From: Vibrio sp. 14G-20 | Lineage (GTDB): Bacteria; Pseudomonadota; Gammaproteobacteria; Enterobacterales; Vibrionaceae | Assembly: GCF_026241515.1 (NCBI RefSeq) | Contig: NZ_JAPHPW010000017.1 | Location: 1-64,000 of the forward strand | Length of the DNA stretch: 64,000 nucleotides | Direction of reading: 5' to 3' | Part shown: piece after piece, positions 34,317 through 43,950 of the stretch | Layout: the number at the start of each line of letters is the position of its first letter | How positions within the stretch are numbered: the first letter of the stretch is position 1 | Position numbers and translations under genes: made by a program | Notes under the pieces: model-generated | Databases searched by the model: none | What the model saw: the letters and a program-made list of their open reading frames with translations, nothing else | What the model was told of the DNA's origin: nothing

Positions 34317-35450
34317 TTAACCTAGTAGGCTAAGTGCCGAGTTCGGCGCTTGCTTCGCTTGAGCAAGAATCGAGCTTGAAGCTTGAGAAAGGATCTGAGA
34401 CTTAGTCATCTGAGTCGTTTCTTTCGCGAAATCGGTATCTTTAATACGGCTCTTAGATGCGTTAACGTTCTCGTTAATGTTGTCTAAGTTGCTGATCGCG
34501 TGGTCGAAACGGTTTTGGAAAGCACCTAGCTCAGCACGGTGGCTGTCTACGTATTTAAGTGCCGCATCGATAACAGCAACTGATTCTTGAGCGCCACCTA
34601 CAGACGTTACGTCAATAGTATCAACCGTCACTTCTTTGCCTGCTTGCATACCTAGTTCACCCGCAAGCGCACCAGAGAATTCAACACTGCCTTCAACCTT
34701 ATTGTTGCCTGCAAACATTTGTAGCTTGCCATCTTCAGTTACCGACGCTTTTACAGAGTCTTGTTGACCATTAATGTACGTTGCTAGCTCTTCGATATCG
34801 TCACCCGCTTTTGCGCTGATATCGACTTCTTGAGCTTGACCAAAGTTGTCTGTAAACGTCATTTTCAGGTCGTTAGAGCCCGCTTGAACGTTCCAGTCTT
34901 TGTCTTTTGCGTTGTCAGTTTGGTAGCTCTTACCACCCATCTGAGCATTATCAGAGCGCATGTCTTTCAGCTGAAGCATTACCGCTTCGCCGTTATCCGC
35001 ACCGATTTGGAATGATTTAGTACCGTGAGTACCGTTAAGTAGCTTGTTGCCACCAAAAGACGTCGTTTCTGCAATACGGTTCAGTTCGTCGTTTAGTGCT
35101 GTTACTTCTTCTTGAATCGCTACACGCTCAGATTTTGAGTTTGAGCCATTTGAAGATTGTAGAGACAAATCACGCATACGTTGCAGGATGTTTGTTGTCT
35201 CGTTCATTGCACCTTCAGCAGTTTGTGCAATAGAGATACCATCGTTCGCGTTACGAACAGCAACATCAAGGCCGCGGCTCTGAACGTTCAAACGGTTAGA
35301 GATTTGTAGGCCCGCAGCGTCATCTTTTGCGCTGTTGATTTTAGAGCCTGAAGCTAAACGCTCCATTGATGTTTGTTGCGCGCTGTTTGCGTTGTTTAGG
35401 TAACGTTGCGCTGTCATCGCTGATACGTTTGTATTTACATTCACTGCCAT
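34317..35450 (-). CDS. Polar flagellin (middle copy)
   Basis: This 377-residue flagellin starts at ATG 35450 (MAVNVNTNVSAM) with TTGGAG upstream. D0/D1 helices are conserved at both ends, ending PNSALSLLG. It is the closest relative of the flagellin at 32669-33799, and the two promoters share the stretch TAAAGCTTCT. It has its own sigma-28 promoter and a strong terminator, so it is a single-gene unit that can be expressed independently. Confidence 0.95.
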   Translation of the reverse strand: MAVNVNTNVSAMTAQRYLNNANSAQQTSMERLASGSKINSAKDDAAGLQISNRLNVQSRGLDVAVRNANDGISIAQTAEGAMNETTNILQRMRDLSLQSSNGSNSKSERVAIQEEVTALNDELNRIAETTSFGGNKLLNGTHGTKSFQIGADNGEAVMLQLKDMRSDNAQMGGKSYQTDNAKDKDWNVQAGSNDLKMTFTDNFGQAQEVDISAKAGDDIEELATYINGQQDSVKASVTEDGKLQMFAGNNKVEGSVEFSGALAGELGMQAGKEVTVDTIDVTSVGGAQESVAVIDAALKYVDSHRAELGAFQNRFDHAISNLDNINENVNASKSRIKDTDFAKETTQMTKSQILSQASSSILAQAKQAPNSALSLLG

Positions 35451-35531
35451 GGTGATTTCTCCAATTGATTTTCCGGTATAGCGGTTTCCGACGTCTCGGA
35501 AAACCAAGTAGTTCTCTCAAAGTTACTTTTA

Positions 35532-35558
35532 ATAACGGCGCGAAAATCAGAAGCTTTA
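35532..35558 (-). promoter_or_regulatory. Sigma-28 promoter of the middle flagellin
   Basis: The minus strand reads TAAA, 15 bases, then GCCGTTAT. The expected start is near 35524, about 75 bases before the ATG. The first ten bases, TAAAGCTTCT, are identical to those of the other sigma-28 flagellin promoter. Confidence 0.9.
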
Positions 35559-35862
35559 GGAAAACTTTTAAAAAACCACAAAAAAAATATTAATTTAATA
35601 TTTATCAATAACTTAATTTTGATGACTTTCTAATACAGTTATAGATTTCAATTGAGAAAAGATCTTGAACTGTTTAAAAAACGTTCGAATCGTCGTCTAA
35701 ATTGCTCAAGTCGGAGAAATGATCGATCGCAAAAGATCTCTCGATTAGGCAGATCTTGTGTAATAGATGAAATTATTTACCGTGAAGAAGAACAATCAAC
35801 TAGAAATTTTAGAAAGGTAGAGCGAGAAAATTCGCAGGAAAATAAATAGCAAAAACAGAAAG

Positions 35863-35897
35863 GAAAAAGCCCCTTTTCCTTTGAGAGAACCGGGGCT
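35863..35897 (-). terminator. Terminator of the flgL-proximal flagellin gene
   Basis: The stem AGCCCC/GGGGCT with a long loop runs on the minus strand into TTTTTCC. It lies about 190 bases after the flagellin stop. Confidence 0.7.
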
Positions 35898-36088
35898 AGT
35901 TGGCAGGTCAGAGCCTGTGTGGAGATCATCGAGAAATGAACACATTTCTGACGCGCCGTTGCATTCTTACCGTAAAAATGAATAGCAGGTGAGAGATGAG
36001 AGAGCTAAACACTCATAGTAAGTATGCTTGCCAGTTTCCCTTGCTACATGGCTCACGTCTGAACACGAGCAGCAAGTTCAACCAATAA

Positions 36089-37225
36089 CTATTGCAATAG
36101 TGTCATTGCAGAGTTAGGCAACTGTTTTGCTTGAGCAAGTATCGAAGTACCTGCTTGCTGCAGAATTTGTGACTTGGTCATTTGCGTCGTCTCTTTCGCA
36201 AAGTCCGTATCTTTGATTCGGCTGTTTGAAGCGTCTACGTTCTCTTGAACGTTTGCTAAGTTATTAATACTGTGGCTTAGACGGTTCTGTTTCGCACCCA
36301 AATCAGCACGCTGTGAATCTACGTATTTCATTGCAGAATCAATCACGCTAATAGCATTCTGTGATCCTGCAACACTCATCAAACTAATATCTTGAACCGA
36401 TGTTGCGCGACCTTCGCTCTTAATACCTAGCTCAGACGCTAGGCCACCAGAGATAGACATTGCTCCCTCAAGATCAGGTTCAGCAACGAATAGTTGAATG
36501 CGACCATCATCAGTAACCGATGCGTTCACAAGGTCCGATTGACCATTAATATAAGTCGCGAGCTCTTCGATATCATCACCTGCTTTGGTATTGATATCTA
36601 AAACGATGTCTTCACCCGCTTTAGTTTTGAATTCGAGCTTAAGGTCGCGAGCTTGAGCAGGCACTTCCCAACTCTTATCTTTACCATTCTCAGAATCAAA
36701 CGTCGTACCACCCATGCGGAAGTCATCAGCACGAACACTAGTGAGTCCCATGATCATTGCTTCACCAGAGCTTGCACCAATCTGGAATGACGCTTCACCA
36801 AAGGAGCCGTTCAATAGACGACGGCCACCAAAAGATGTGGTTTCCGCGATACGGTTAAGCTCATCTTGAAGCGCCGATGATTCTTCATTGAGCGCGGTAC
36901 GTTCAGCTGCGGTGTTAGTTCCGTTAGATGATTGAATAGCGAGGTCTCGCATACGTTGTAGTACGTTAGTTGATTCATTCATCGCACCTTCAGCGGTTTG
37001 TGCAATTGAAATACCATCATTGGCATTGCGCATTGCCACGTCTAAACCACGTGATTGTGCCGTTAAACGGTTAGAGATTTGCAGACCGGCTGCATCATCT
37101 TTCGCGCTGTTGATTTTATGCCCTGATGACAAACGCTCCATTGAGGTCGCTAAATCATTAGACGCTTTATTCAGGTAACGCTGTGCTGTCATAGCAGAAA
37201 CGTTAGTGCTTACATTAATAGCCAT
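36089..37225 (-). CDS. flaA: FlaA-like core flagellin
   Basis: This 378-residue flagellin starts at ATG 37225 with AAGGAG upstream. It is distinct from the other two flagellins of the window (ALNEESSALQDEL, FGGRRLLNGSFGEASFQIG, LTSVRADDFRMGG, ending PNSAMTLLQ). These stretches match my memory of V. cholerae FlaA, the essential core flagellin. It is the first flagellin after flgL. In V. cholerae flaA depends on sigma-54, yet I find no GG-N10-GC element in the 420 bases upstream. There is only a degenerate sigma-28-like pair (TAAA, 16 bases, GCGAGTAA) near 37310-37335. Confidence 0.9.
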   Translation of the reverse strand: MAINVSTNVSAMTAQRYLNKASNDLATSMERLSSGHKINSAKDDAAGLQISNRLTAQSRGLDVAMRNANDGISIAQTAEGAMNESTNVLQRMRDLAIQSSNGTNTAAERTALNEESSALQDELNRIAETTSFGGRRLLNGSFGEASFQIGASSGEAMIMGLTSVRADDFRMGGTTFDSENGKDKSWEVPAQARDLKLEFKTKAGEDIVLDINTKAGDDIEELATYINGQSDLVNASVTDDGRIQLFVAEPDLEGAMSISGGLASELGIKSEGRATSVQDISLMSVAGSQNAISVIDSAMKYVDSQRADLGAKQNRLSHSINNLANVQENVDASNSRIKDTDFAKETTQMTKSQILQQAGTSILAQAKQLPNSAMTLLQ

Positions 37226-37646
37226 TTTGCTCTCCTTATGAGTTCGCAAACTTTCTGCGAAGCGGCCAGCTTTACTCTCATATGGATAAGCACTGACCGT
37301 GTATTACTCGCTAAACCCTATGCAGAGTTTAAGATCTGTATAAATCATTTTATGACCAACACAGATACAAGTTATATGCCAAGTTTAATACTGTTTTGAT
37401 TAATTTTTAATGCGCATAAAATCAATCACTTAAATTAAAACTTAACTTAATTTGGTTTAACTAGCTTAGGAAACAAAGGTACCTTCATTCGCCCATTGCC
37501 GCTTTTTGCCGCTATTCTCAAACAGATAGCATCCTGTATAAAAAACGGTAAAGGTTGAAGTAATTCGCTCGTACGGCATAGCACATACGGCAAAGAATCT
37601 AACTTCAATGGTGAGTGTTAATTCACCGCTATATACCGATTGATTA
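37226..37646. other. Non-coding gap between flgL and the FlaA-like flagellin
   Basis: This 421-base A/T-rich stretch must contain the promoter of the FlaA-like flagellin. I see no canonical sigma-54 or sigma-28 element and no clear terminator for flgL, only a degenerate sigma-28-like pair around 37308-37335. Confidence 0.6.
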
Positions 37647-38840
37647 TTAAATATAGTTAAACAAGGTCAGGTCTTTGGTTTTACCAAACGCTTGTTGAGA
37701 AGCTTGTAATGCTCTAGAGTTTTCATTGAATTCAATGATTGCCTTCGAGTAATCCAAGTCTTCAAAGTTGCTTTTTGCTTTCGCTAAAGACAACTTAAAA
37801 TCTTCATGTTGCTGTTCTTGGATATCTAGCGTATTCAACCGCGCACCAACATCCGTTCTAGCCTTAGTCAAATGAATAAAAGCAGCATGGAACTCTTCGG
37901 TTACTTGTTGTAATTTTGCGGTTGCTGATGCATCGGACACTGATGATTCTGCAAGTATTGCTGCATCTTGAAAGGTATCAAATATTGAAAAAGAGCTTCT
38001 TGGTTCCAAGGTTATCGAATCACCTTTGGTGATTTGACCTTTGATTTGAATACTCAAGCCTTCATATTCAATACCTTTAGACGGCTCAAAATCTTCTACG
38101 GAAACCGTGCTACCATCTTTTTCGAGTTGATAAGCAAATTTGCCATTTTGCATATCTACAAAAGTAATTTTGTAGGTTGATTCGTCTTGCAAAGATTCGT
38201 TTGTTGCTCTTTCAAGTAACAATGCAGAGGCTGGCTGCAAATCATATTGAGGTTCATAATCACCGAATGGATTATCGATCTCCATAAACAGCTTGCTACC
38301 CGGATCGTTCATCGCCATTTCAAAACTGCTTGCCACACGCATCTTGCGTTGATAATCATCACCGGCATAACTGACATGACCTTCATTATCTCGGAAAAAT
38401 GGCTGATTCTTAGGTTTTGTACCTGCAAATGTATAGTTACCCGACTCATCTTGGGAGTTAGACATATGCAAAAAATTACTCGCTAACTCTTGAATTTCGC
38501 GTCTCTTTGCAAGGCGATCTTCTGGAGATAATGAGCCGTTGACCATTTCCATCACGGTACGTTTTGCGTCATCAGCAAAATCCTCCGAATTAGAAATCAT
38601 GACTTCTTGATGTTCTAATCGATTACGAACCAAGACTATTGCGTCACTATATTGCTTGAGTTGTTCTGACTGCTGACCAATGTTCTGTAAATAGTGCGTT
38701 GCCAATGGGTCATCACTTGGCGACTGTAACTTTTTGCCCGAAGCGAGTTGTGCTTGGTTGTGATGCACCTTGTTCTCTTGGCGGCGCAAGTCATTTTGTA
38801 CTGACTGATAATTATGGAAGCTAGAGATACGATTCAACAT
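37647..38840 (-). CDS. flgL: FlgL, hook-filament junction protein 3
   Basis: FlgL joins the hook to the filament and is related to flagellin at its ends. The 397-residue protein has the N-terminal MLNRISSFHNYQSVQNDL, ASGKKLQSPSDDP, and a C-terminal helix (SKAIIEFNENSRALQASQQAFGKTKDLTLFNYI). It is 10 bases after flgK and in the same unit. Confidence 0.96.
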   Translation of the reverse strand: MLNRISSFHNYQSVQNDLRRQENKVHHNQAQLASGKKLQSPSDDPLATHYLQNIGQQSEQLKQYSDAIVLVRNRLEHQEVMISNSEDFADDAKRTVMEMVNGSLSPEDRLAKRREIQELASNFLHMSNSQDESGNYTFAGTKPKNQPFFRDNEGHVSYAGDDYQRKMRVASSFEMAMNDPGSKLFMEIDNPFGDYEPQYDLQPASALLLERATNESLQDESTYKITFVDMQNGKFAYQLEKDGSTVSVEDFEPSKGIEYEGLSIQIKGQITKGDSITLEPRSSFSIFDTFQDAAILAESSVSDASATAKLQQVTEEFHAAFIHLTKARTDVGARLNTLDIQEQQHEDFKLSLAKAKSNFEDLDYSKAIIEFNENSRALQASQQAFGKTKDLTLFNYI

Positions 38841-38850
38841 TTATACCTTC

Positions 38851-40731
38851 CTATCTCAGAGCCAAAATAGTGTTAAACGTATCGTTGGCTGCTTGCATGA
38901 TGCGTGAAGAAGCCATATACGCTTGTTGAAATTTCATCATATTTGCCGCTTCTTCATCGAGGTTAACTCCCGAGATCGAAGCAATACGTTCTTGAGCTGA
39001 CTGCTTTTCTAACGTTGCGATATCATTCAAGCGATTTGCCGTTGAAGACTTCAAGCCCGTATTGGTATTCAAGTTGTGATAAAGTTCTAAAATCGTAGAC
39101 TCGCCATCATTCAACATCTTGCCTGTTTGGAGATCTTGTAGTTTACGTAGGTTTCCGTTATCACCTTCTGATGGGACAAGGTTTGCCGTAAATTTATCGT
39201 TTGCCACCGCGCCACCGGTTAACTCAAAGGTCGTGCCATTGATGGTCACAGGTCCTTGTGGTGGGTACGGCTGCGGCTGCATTAAAATATTACCTTTCGG
39301 GTCAGTCACAGCAAACTGCTCACCTTTTGGTGAAACAATCACTTCAAACTCACGCAGCTGACCCGCCTCTATGATTTTGAACCCAGCAGTACCCTTGGCA
39401 AACGTGGTCGAAGCTTCATAGCTTTGAGCAGCGATGTCTTTTGGATCTTTGGTTTCCATCTGAATCTGAGCGGCAAAATTACGCGTTGGACGCAGTAACA
39501 GTTTCTCTCCTAGTTCAGGAGGATTACGTACTTCCACTCGCATGCCATCAAGATAAAAAGCGCTACCGCTAGAGTCGGTTGCCATCTTAACGCTCTCACC
39601 GTTCGGCTTAGTCACGACATAATCACTGCCATCGTATTTCAGGCCATACTCACCGCCTTTTAGGGCAGAGGTATCCTCAATATATACCGCAACATCTGCT
39701 TTTGATTGCCCGCTAGCCGTGACACGAGATTTTGCCACCCGCTCTGAGTTCACATCGGTAAACAGGTCCTTACCTACGTTGCCGTTAAGATCCAAACCTT
39801 GTTCTTGAAGACTATTTACTTCGTATGAAAACGCGGTCGCCAAACGGCCAAGCTCATCCATGATTGCTGGAATATGCTCGTCTCTCATGTCTAGCATGGC
39901 ACCAATTTTTCCATCGATATCACTGCTGGTGATCGGTTTTAAAGACTTACCTTCAACAATCGCTAAACGACGTTGATGCGCATCGGGCAAGCCATCAACC
40001 ATTTTCAGTTGACTTGCTTCACTACCTGAAACCAAGGTGTGACCATTACCGATATGAACGTTAAACCCTTCGGCATTCGAGCGCGGCGTTACCGTCACTT
40101 TGGTGTAACCAGATAGCTCATTAATTAGCTTTTCGTGCTGATCTCGTAGGTCGTTATGAGGCCCAGGAGTTCGCATCATTAAGCGTTGTACGTCACGGAT
40201 CTCGTAAGCAAGTTGGTTAACTCGCTCGATACCCATGTCTAATTTTTTGTTCGTAGAATCAGACTGTTGGCGAACCGTTTCATGAAACTCATTCAACGTT
40301 TTACTTAATAACCCAGCTTTTTCTAATACAACCTTTCGCGCACCAACGTCATTCGGTGTATCGGCCAATGTTTTAACTGAATCAAACCATTCATTAAGGT
40401 TTTCTGGAATCTTCTTCGAAGCAACCGATGACAACATGCTCGACAGCATGTCTAGATTGGCTTCGGTATCACCTTTATTGGCGGCATTGGTTGTCGATAA
40501 GTTAAGTTCGTTGACGGCAAATTGGTCCCAAGAGCGGCGAACATTTTCCACATGCACACCCATACCGTAGCTTTGGCCACCGTACTGACGCGGGTCATTA
40601 ACACCTTGAATCACAGATTGGCGGCTATAGCCCTCTGTGTTGGCGTTAGAAATGTTATGACCAGTGGTGTTTAGCTGTCTCTGAGCAGTAAGAACACTTT
40701 GTGCCCCTACATTCAGAAGATCCGACGCCAT
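38851..40731 (-). CDS. flgK: FlgK, hook-filament junction protein 1
   Basis: FlgK is the first junction protein laid on the hook. The flagellar rod-type N-terminus (ASDLLNVGAQSVLTAQRQLNTTGHNISNANTEGYSRQ) and the C-terminal motif (GVNLDEEAANMMKFQQAYMASSRIMQAANDTFNTIL) are typical. The 626-residue length is within the family range. It opens the flgKL unit with a perfect sigma-54 element about 70 bases upstream. Confidence 0.97.
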   Translation of the reverse strand: MASDLLNVGAQSVLTAQRQLNTTGHNISNANTEGYSRQSVIQGVNDPRQYGGQSYGMGVHVENVRRSWDQFAVNELNLSTTNAANKGDTEANLDMLSSMLSSVASKKIPENLNEWFDSVKTLADTPNDVGARKVVLEKAGLLSKTLNEFHETVRQQSDSTNKKLDMGIERVNQLAYEIRDVQRLMMRTPGPHNDLRDQHEKLINELSGYTKVTVTPRSNAEGFNVHIGNGHTLVSGSEASQLKMVDGLPDAHQRRLAIVEGKSLKPITSSDIDGKIGAMLDMRDEHIPAIMDELGRLATAFSYEVNSLQEQGLDLNGNVGKDLFTDVNSERVAKSRVTASGQSKADVAVYIEDTSALKGGEYGLKYDGSDYVVTKPNGESVKMATDSSGSAFYLDGMRVEVRNPPELGEKLLLRPTRNFAAQIQMETKDPKDIAAQSYEASTTFAKGTAGFKIIEAGQLREFEVIVSPKGEQFAVTDPKGNILMQPQPYPPQGPVTINGTTFELTGGAVANDKFTANLVPSEGDNGNLRKLQDLQTGKMLNDGESTILELYHNLNTNTGLKSSTANRLNDIATLEKQSAQERIASISGVNLDEEAANMMKFQQAYMASSRIMQAANDTFNTILALR

Positions 40732-40801
40732 AATACCCCCAAAAAACTTAACAAAATCAGGATAAACTGATTAACTACAACCGCATATTACTAAGATATT
40801 T

Positions 40802-40817
40802 AGCAATATATGTGCCA
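40802..40817 (-). promoter_or_regulatory. Sigma-54 promoter for flgKL
   Basis: The minus strand reads TGGCACATATATTGCT, matching TGGCAC-N5-TTGCT exactly. The expected start is near 40791, 60 bases before flgK. Confidence 0.92.
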
Positions 40818-40899
40818 ACAGAGAAAGCGGAGAGATAAAAGACAATAATTTATTGATGTATAAGGAGATAACGATGAGAGACGTGGCAAGATCGGAAGG

Positions 40900-40935
40900 G
40901 GAAAATAAGAAAAGAGCCTGCCAATGGCAAGCTCT
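40900..40935 (-). terminator. Terminator after flgJ
   Basis: The interrupted stem AGAGC-TGCCA/TGGCA-GCTCT (40913-40935) is followed on the minus strand by TTTTCTTATTTT. It lies 19 bases after the flgJ stop and separates flgJ from the flgK promoter. Confidence 0.88.
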
Positions 40936-40954
40936 CAATGTTCATTAAAGGTGA

Positions 40955-41890
40955 TTAGTTCATCTCATCAATCTTGGCTTTAACTCGCAACACCTTTTCT
41001 GCATAGTTAGGGTCAGTTGCGTAACCAGCCTGATGAATGCCTTTGATGAAATTCTCTGAATTGCCTTGATGCTGTAGCGCTGTTTCGTATCTTGGGTTTT
41101 CGTTCAAGAACTTCACGTAATCATTAAAGCTATCTTCGAAATTAGAGTAAGAACGGAAAGACGCTGACTCTTTAACGGCTGTTTTGCCATGGAACTCAAG
41201 CGTTTGAGTCGCGACCTTATCGCCCTTCCAACTTCTATCTGCTTTGATGTTGAATAGGTTATTACTGTTGCCCAAAGAGTTCTTAATCATCTTAGAGCCC
41301 CAACCTGTTTCAAGTGCTGCTTGTGCCAATAGCAGTGACGAGTCAACACCGAGTGCGCTCGCCGCTTTTTCAGCGTAAGGCTTCATCGACGTAACAAACG
41401 ATTCTGGAGAATCAAATGAAGCGGGTTGTTTTGCTGCTGACATGGCTGTTGCTGACTTAGCTGATTGAACTTCAGAGAATTTCTCTTCTGAACGGCCTGA
41501 ATACTGAGGTCTTTGCAGTGAAGTATCAAAACCTTCACTACGAACCTTATCTTCTGTCGCATCACTTGCTTGGCCTGCACTTAGCTGAGCAACAATCATA
41601 TCCGCAAGACCAAGTGAACCTGATGCACTGAGTTCACTCGCCATTTGGTCATCTTGCATCTGACGATAGAACTGCTCGTTCTGGCTGTTCAGCATATCTG
41701 ACTTGAAACTAGAGTTTGCATCACGCATCGACTTAAACAGCATCGACGTAAAAATCGATTCAAACTGTTTTGCAGCTGCTGTGAGTGCTTCTTTTTCACT
41801 GCCTTCTTCACCGTTTACTGCTTGTTGACGAAGACGGTCTAAGCTGCCGATGTCGTGAATAAAGCCGATGTCATTGTTGTTCTTAATCAT
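40955..41890 (-). CDS. flgJ: FlgJ, rod cap and peptidoglycan hydrolase
   Basis: The 311-residue FlgJ has two parts. The N-terminal rod-capping domain (about 25-115) contains KQFESIFTSMLFKSMRDAN. The C-terminal glucosaminidase domain (about 165-311) has the catalytic-type glutamate in AQAALETGWG and the signature NLFNIKAD. It opens the wall for the growing rod. It is 10 bases after flgI and ends the flgF-flgJ unit. Confidence 0.96.
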   Translation of the reverse strand: MIKNNNDIGFIHDIGSLDRLRQQAVNGEEGSEKEALTAAAKQFESIFTSMLFKSMRDANSSFKSDMLNSQNEQFYRQMQDDQMASELSASGSLGLADMIVAQLSAGQASDATEDKVRSEGFDTSLQRPQYSGRSEEKFSEVQSAKSATAMSAAKQPASFDSPESFVTSMKPYAEKAASALGVDSSLLLAQAALETGWGSKMIKNSLGNSNNLFNIKADRSWKGDKVATQTLEFHGKTAVKESASFRSYSNFEDSFNDYVKFLNENPRYETALQHQGNSENFIKGIHQAGYATDPNYAEKVLRVKAKIDEMN

Positions 41891-41900
41891 GCTTTACTCC

Positions 41901-42992
41901 TTAGATAATGATCAACTGGCCTTCAATCGCACCCGCTTGTTTCAGTGCTTGAAGGATTGCCATTAAATCAGAAGGTGCAGCGCCCACTTCATTGACTGCG
42001 CGGACCAAATCGTCCAGCGTTAAGCCAGGTTCAAATTTGAACATCTTGCCATCGCCTTCCGTGATCTCAATATCGGAATCAGGAACCACTACCGTTTGGC
42101 CACCAGAGAATGCATTCGGTTGACTTACGTTTAGATTTTCTTTGATTGCAACCGTCATACCACCGTGGGTTACCGCCGCCGCTCTTAGTCGAACGTGCTT
42201 ACCAACCACAATCGTACCAGTACGTGAGTTAACGATGATTTTTGCAGAGCCCTCTGCAGGATCGAATTCGATGTTTTCGATGGCAGAGAGGAAAGCCACA
42301 CGTTGGCTGATTTCTCTAGGAGCGCGAACTTTTACTGACGTCGCGTCAACCGCAGATGCCATTTGTGGACCTAAAAAATTGTTAACCGCATCAGCCATAC
42401 GCTGAGCCGTTGTAAAATCTGATTGGATTAGGTTAAAGGTGATGTAGTCGCCACGGCCAAATGGGGTTGGGATCTCTTGTTCTACTGTTGCGCCGCTAGA
42501 AATGATGCCAACATTAGGGTTGTTGCCGACAATCTTAGAACCGTCGTTACCTTGTGCACTAAAGCCACTTACTACCAAGTTACCTTGCGCGACCGCATAC
42601 ACTTGACCGTCTAGACCTTTCAAGAAGGTCTGTATCAGTGTGCCACCACGTAAGCTTTTTGCCGAACCGATAGAAGATACGGTTACGTCAACTTCCTGAC
42701 CTTGCTTAGAGAAGGCTGGCAATTCAGCAGTCACAATAACGGCCGCTACGTTTTTTGTTTTTGGCTTAGTGCCGGGCGGCAATTGGATGCCAAAATTTTG
42801 CAGCATCGCGTTAAATGTTTGATCGGTAAAGGGAGTTGTCTCACCTGTACCCGGCAAACCTGTCACCAAACCGTAGCCAACAAGTTGGTTACTACGAACA
42901 CCCGCCACTTTTGCCACGTCTTTGATACGCGCAGCATGGGCACTGGTGGCAAGAAATAGCATGCCGAATAGTACGAGTGTTAGTTTTTTCAT
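41901..42992 (-). CDS. flgI: FlgI, P-ring protein
   Basis: FlgI forms the periplasmic P ring, with FlgA as its chaperone. A signal peptide (MKKLTLVLFGMLFLATSAHA) precedes the conserved IKDVAKVAGVRSNQLVGYGLVTGL and GDGKMFKFEPGLTLDDLVRAVNEVGA. The 363-residue length is normal. It lies 93 bases after flgH. Confidence 0.97.
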   Translation of the reverse strand: MKKLTLVLFGMLFLATSAHAARIKDVAKVAGVRSNQLVGYGLVTGLPGTGETTPFTDQTFNAMLQNFGIQLPPGTKPKTKNVAAVIVTAELPAFSKQGQEVDVTVSSIGSAKSLRGGTLIQTFLKGLDGQVYAVAQGNLVVSGFSAQGNDGSKIVGNNPNVGIISSGATVEQEIPTPFGRGDYITFNLIQSDFTTAQRMADAVNNFLGPQMASAVDATSVKVRAPREISQRVAFLSAIENIEFDPAEGSAKIIVNSRTGTIVVGKHVRLRAAAVTHGGMTVAIKENLNVSQPNAFSGGQTVVVPDSDIEITEGDGKMFKFEPGLTLDDLVRAVNEVGAAPSDLMAILQALKQAGAIEGQLIII

Positions 42993-43085
42993 TGAGTAAC
43001 CTGTCTGTATTGCTTTAATTTATAATAGCTTAGCTAGATATGGTGCGCGATAGAAGCTGTCAGTATGTCGACACCCTCTCAAGCT

Positions 43086-43862
43086 CTACAGTGATACATT
43101 AAAGAATCGTGCCAAGAATCCAGGCTCTTGCATATCTTTTTGCACGCCAGTCCCTGAGTACTGAATTCGTGCGTTAGAAACACGGTTTGAAGCGATGGTA
43201 TTTTCGAAATCAATATCGTCTGGACGTATAGTGCCGCTTAGACGGATGTACTCATCACCCGTGTTCAGTGTCATCCACTTTTCACCACGAACCACTAGAT
43301 TGCCATTGGCTAAGACTTCGATAACTTCAACGGTAATATAGCCGCTGATGCTGTTACTTTGGTTGGCTGACGCATCACCCGCAAAGGTATTGGTGTTGCT
43401 CAGATCATAAGAGAAGTTGTACTTGTCTATCGTCAGCTCTTGGCCACCCACAGCCAAAGGTTCCATCGATGCATCGTTCGACTTAGACATGTCGGCATTG
43501 GCTTTTTTGGTCGCTCGAGTATTCTCATCTAGCGCTACGGTAATAATGTCACCAATGCCACGCGGTTTTGAGTCATCGTACATGCTGCCAATATGATTGA
43601 TATTGAACAGTGAGCCTGTTGCCGCTGCGTAATGTTCTGGTTTTTCTTTTGGATTGATTGGCGCCCATGCTGGATCACCCGCGATTGGGTCGGTTCTGCC
43701 ACGAAGCGTGTCGATAATGCCAGAGCTTTCATCTGCCGACTTATCACCTTCTACCGCATCAACCACTGTGGTCGCGTTCTCTTGCGCTGGAGTTTCAATA
43801 GGATCCAGTACTGTACAACCAGTCATCGAAGCTAACAGGGCTAAACAAAAAATACGTTTCAT
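43086..43862 (-). CDS. flgH: FlgH, L-ring lipoprotein
   Basis: FlgH forms the outer membrane L ring. The lipoprotein signal has the lipobox MTGC with the acylated cysteine at 16. The family core follows (SLFNINHIGSMYDDSKPRGIGDIITVAL, then SGYITVEVIEVLANGNLVVRGEK and IRPDDIDFENTIASNRVSNA). The 258-residue length is usual. Confidence 0.97.
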   Translation of the reverse strand: MKRIFCLALLASMTGCTVLDPIETPAQENATTVVDAVEGDKSADESSGIIDTLRGRTDPIAGDPAWAPINPKEKPEHYAAATGSLFNINHIGSMYDDSKPRGIGDIITVALDENTRATKKANADMSKSNDASMEPLAVGGQELTIDKYNFSYDLSNTNTFAGDASANQSNSISGYITVEVIEVLANGNLVVRGEKWMTLNTGDEYIRLSGTIRPDDIDFENTIASNRVSNARIQYSGTGVQKDMQEPGFLARFFNVSL

Positions 43863-43950
43863 GGCGATATACTCTCAGCAAGTCGTTGTAAATAGTAGAC
43901 AGTGGCAAACACGTCGATTAATGCGAAACAAGTAAGCGGCAAATAACCAA

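Larger units (their letters stand above)
35451..36088. other. Non-coding gap between middle and flgL-proximal flagellins
   Basis: This 638-base stretch contains the middle flagellin promoter, an A/T-rich block, the terminator of the flgL-proximal flagellin at 35868-35897 and a small hairpin AGAAATG/CATTTCT near 35930. A plus-strand frame at 35652-35849 codes a highly charged 65-residue peptide without a ribosome binding site, and I do not accept it as a gene. Confidence 0.7.

Noticed and set aside
35652..35849. 65-codon plus-strand frame in the second flagellin gap
   Set aside because: Highly charged, biased peptide without a ribosome binding site, in A/T-rich DNA; probably chance.
37308..37335. 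Sigma-28-like pair TAAA-N16-GCGAGTAA before the FlaA-like flagellin
   Set aside because: The spacing is one base too long and only 5 of 8 bases of the -10 part match, so it is not listed as a promoter.
37226..37646. Sigma-54 promoter for the FlaA-like flagellin
   Set aside because: Every CC doublet on the plus strand was checked for a GC 10 bases before it; none fits GG-N10-GC on the minus strand.
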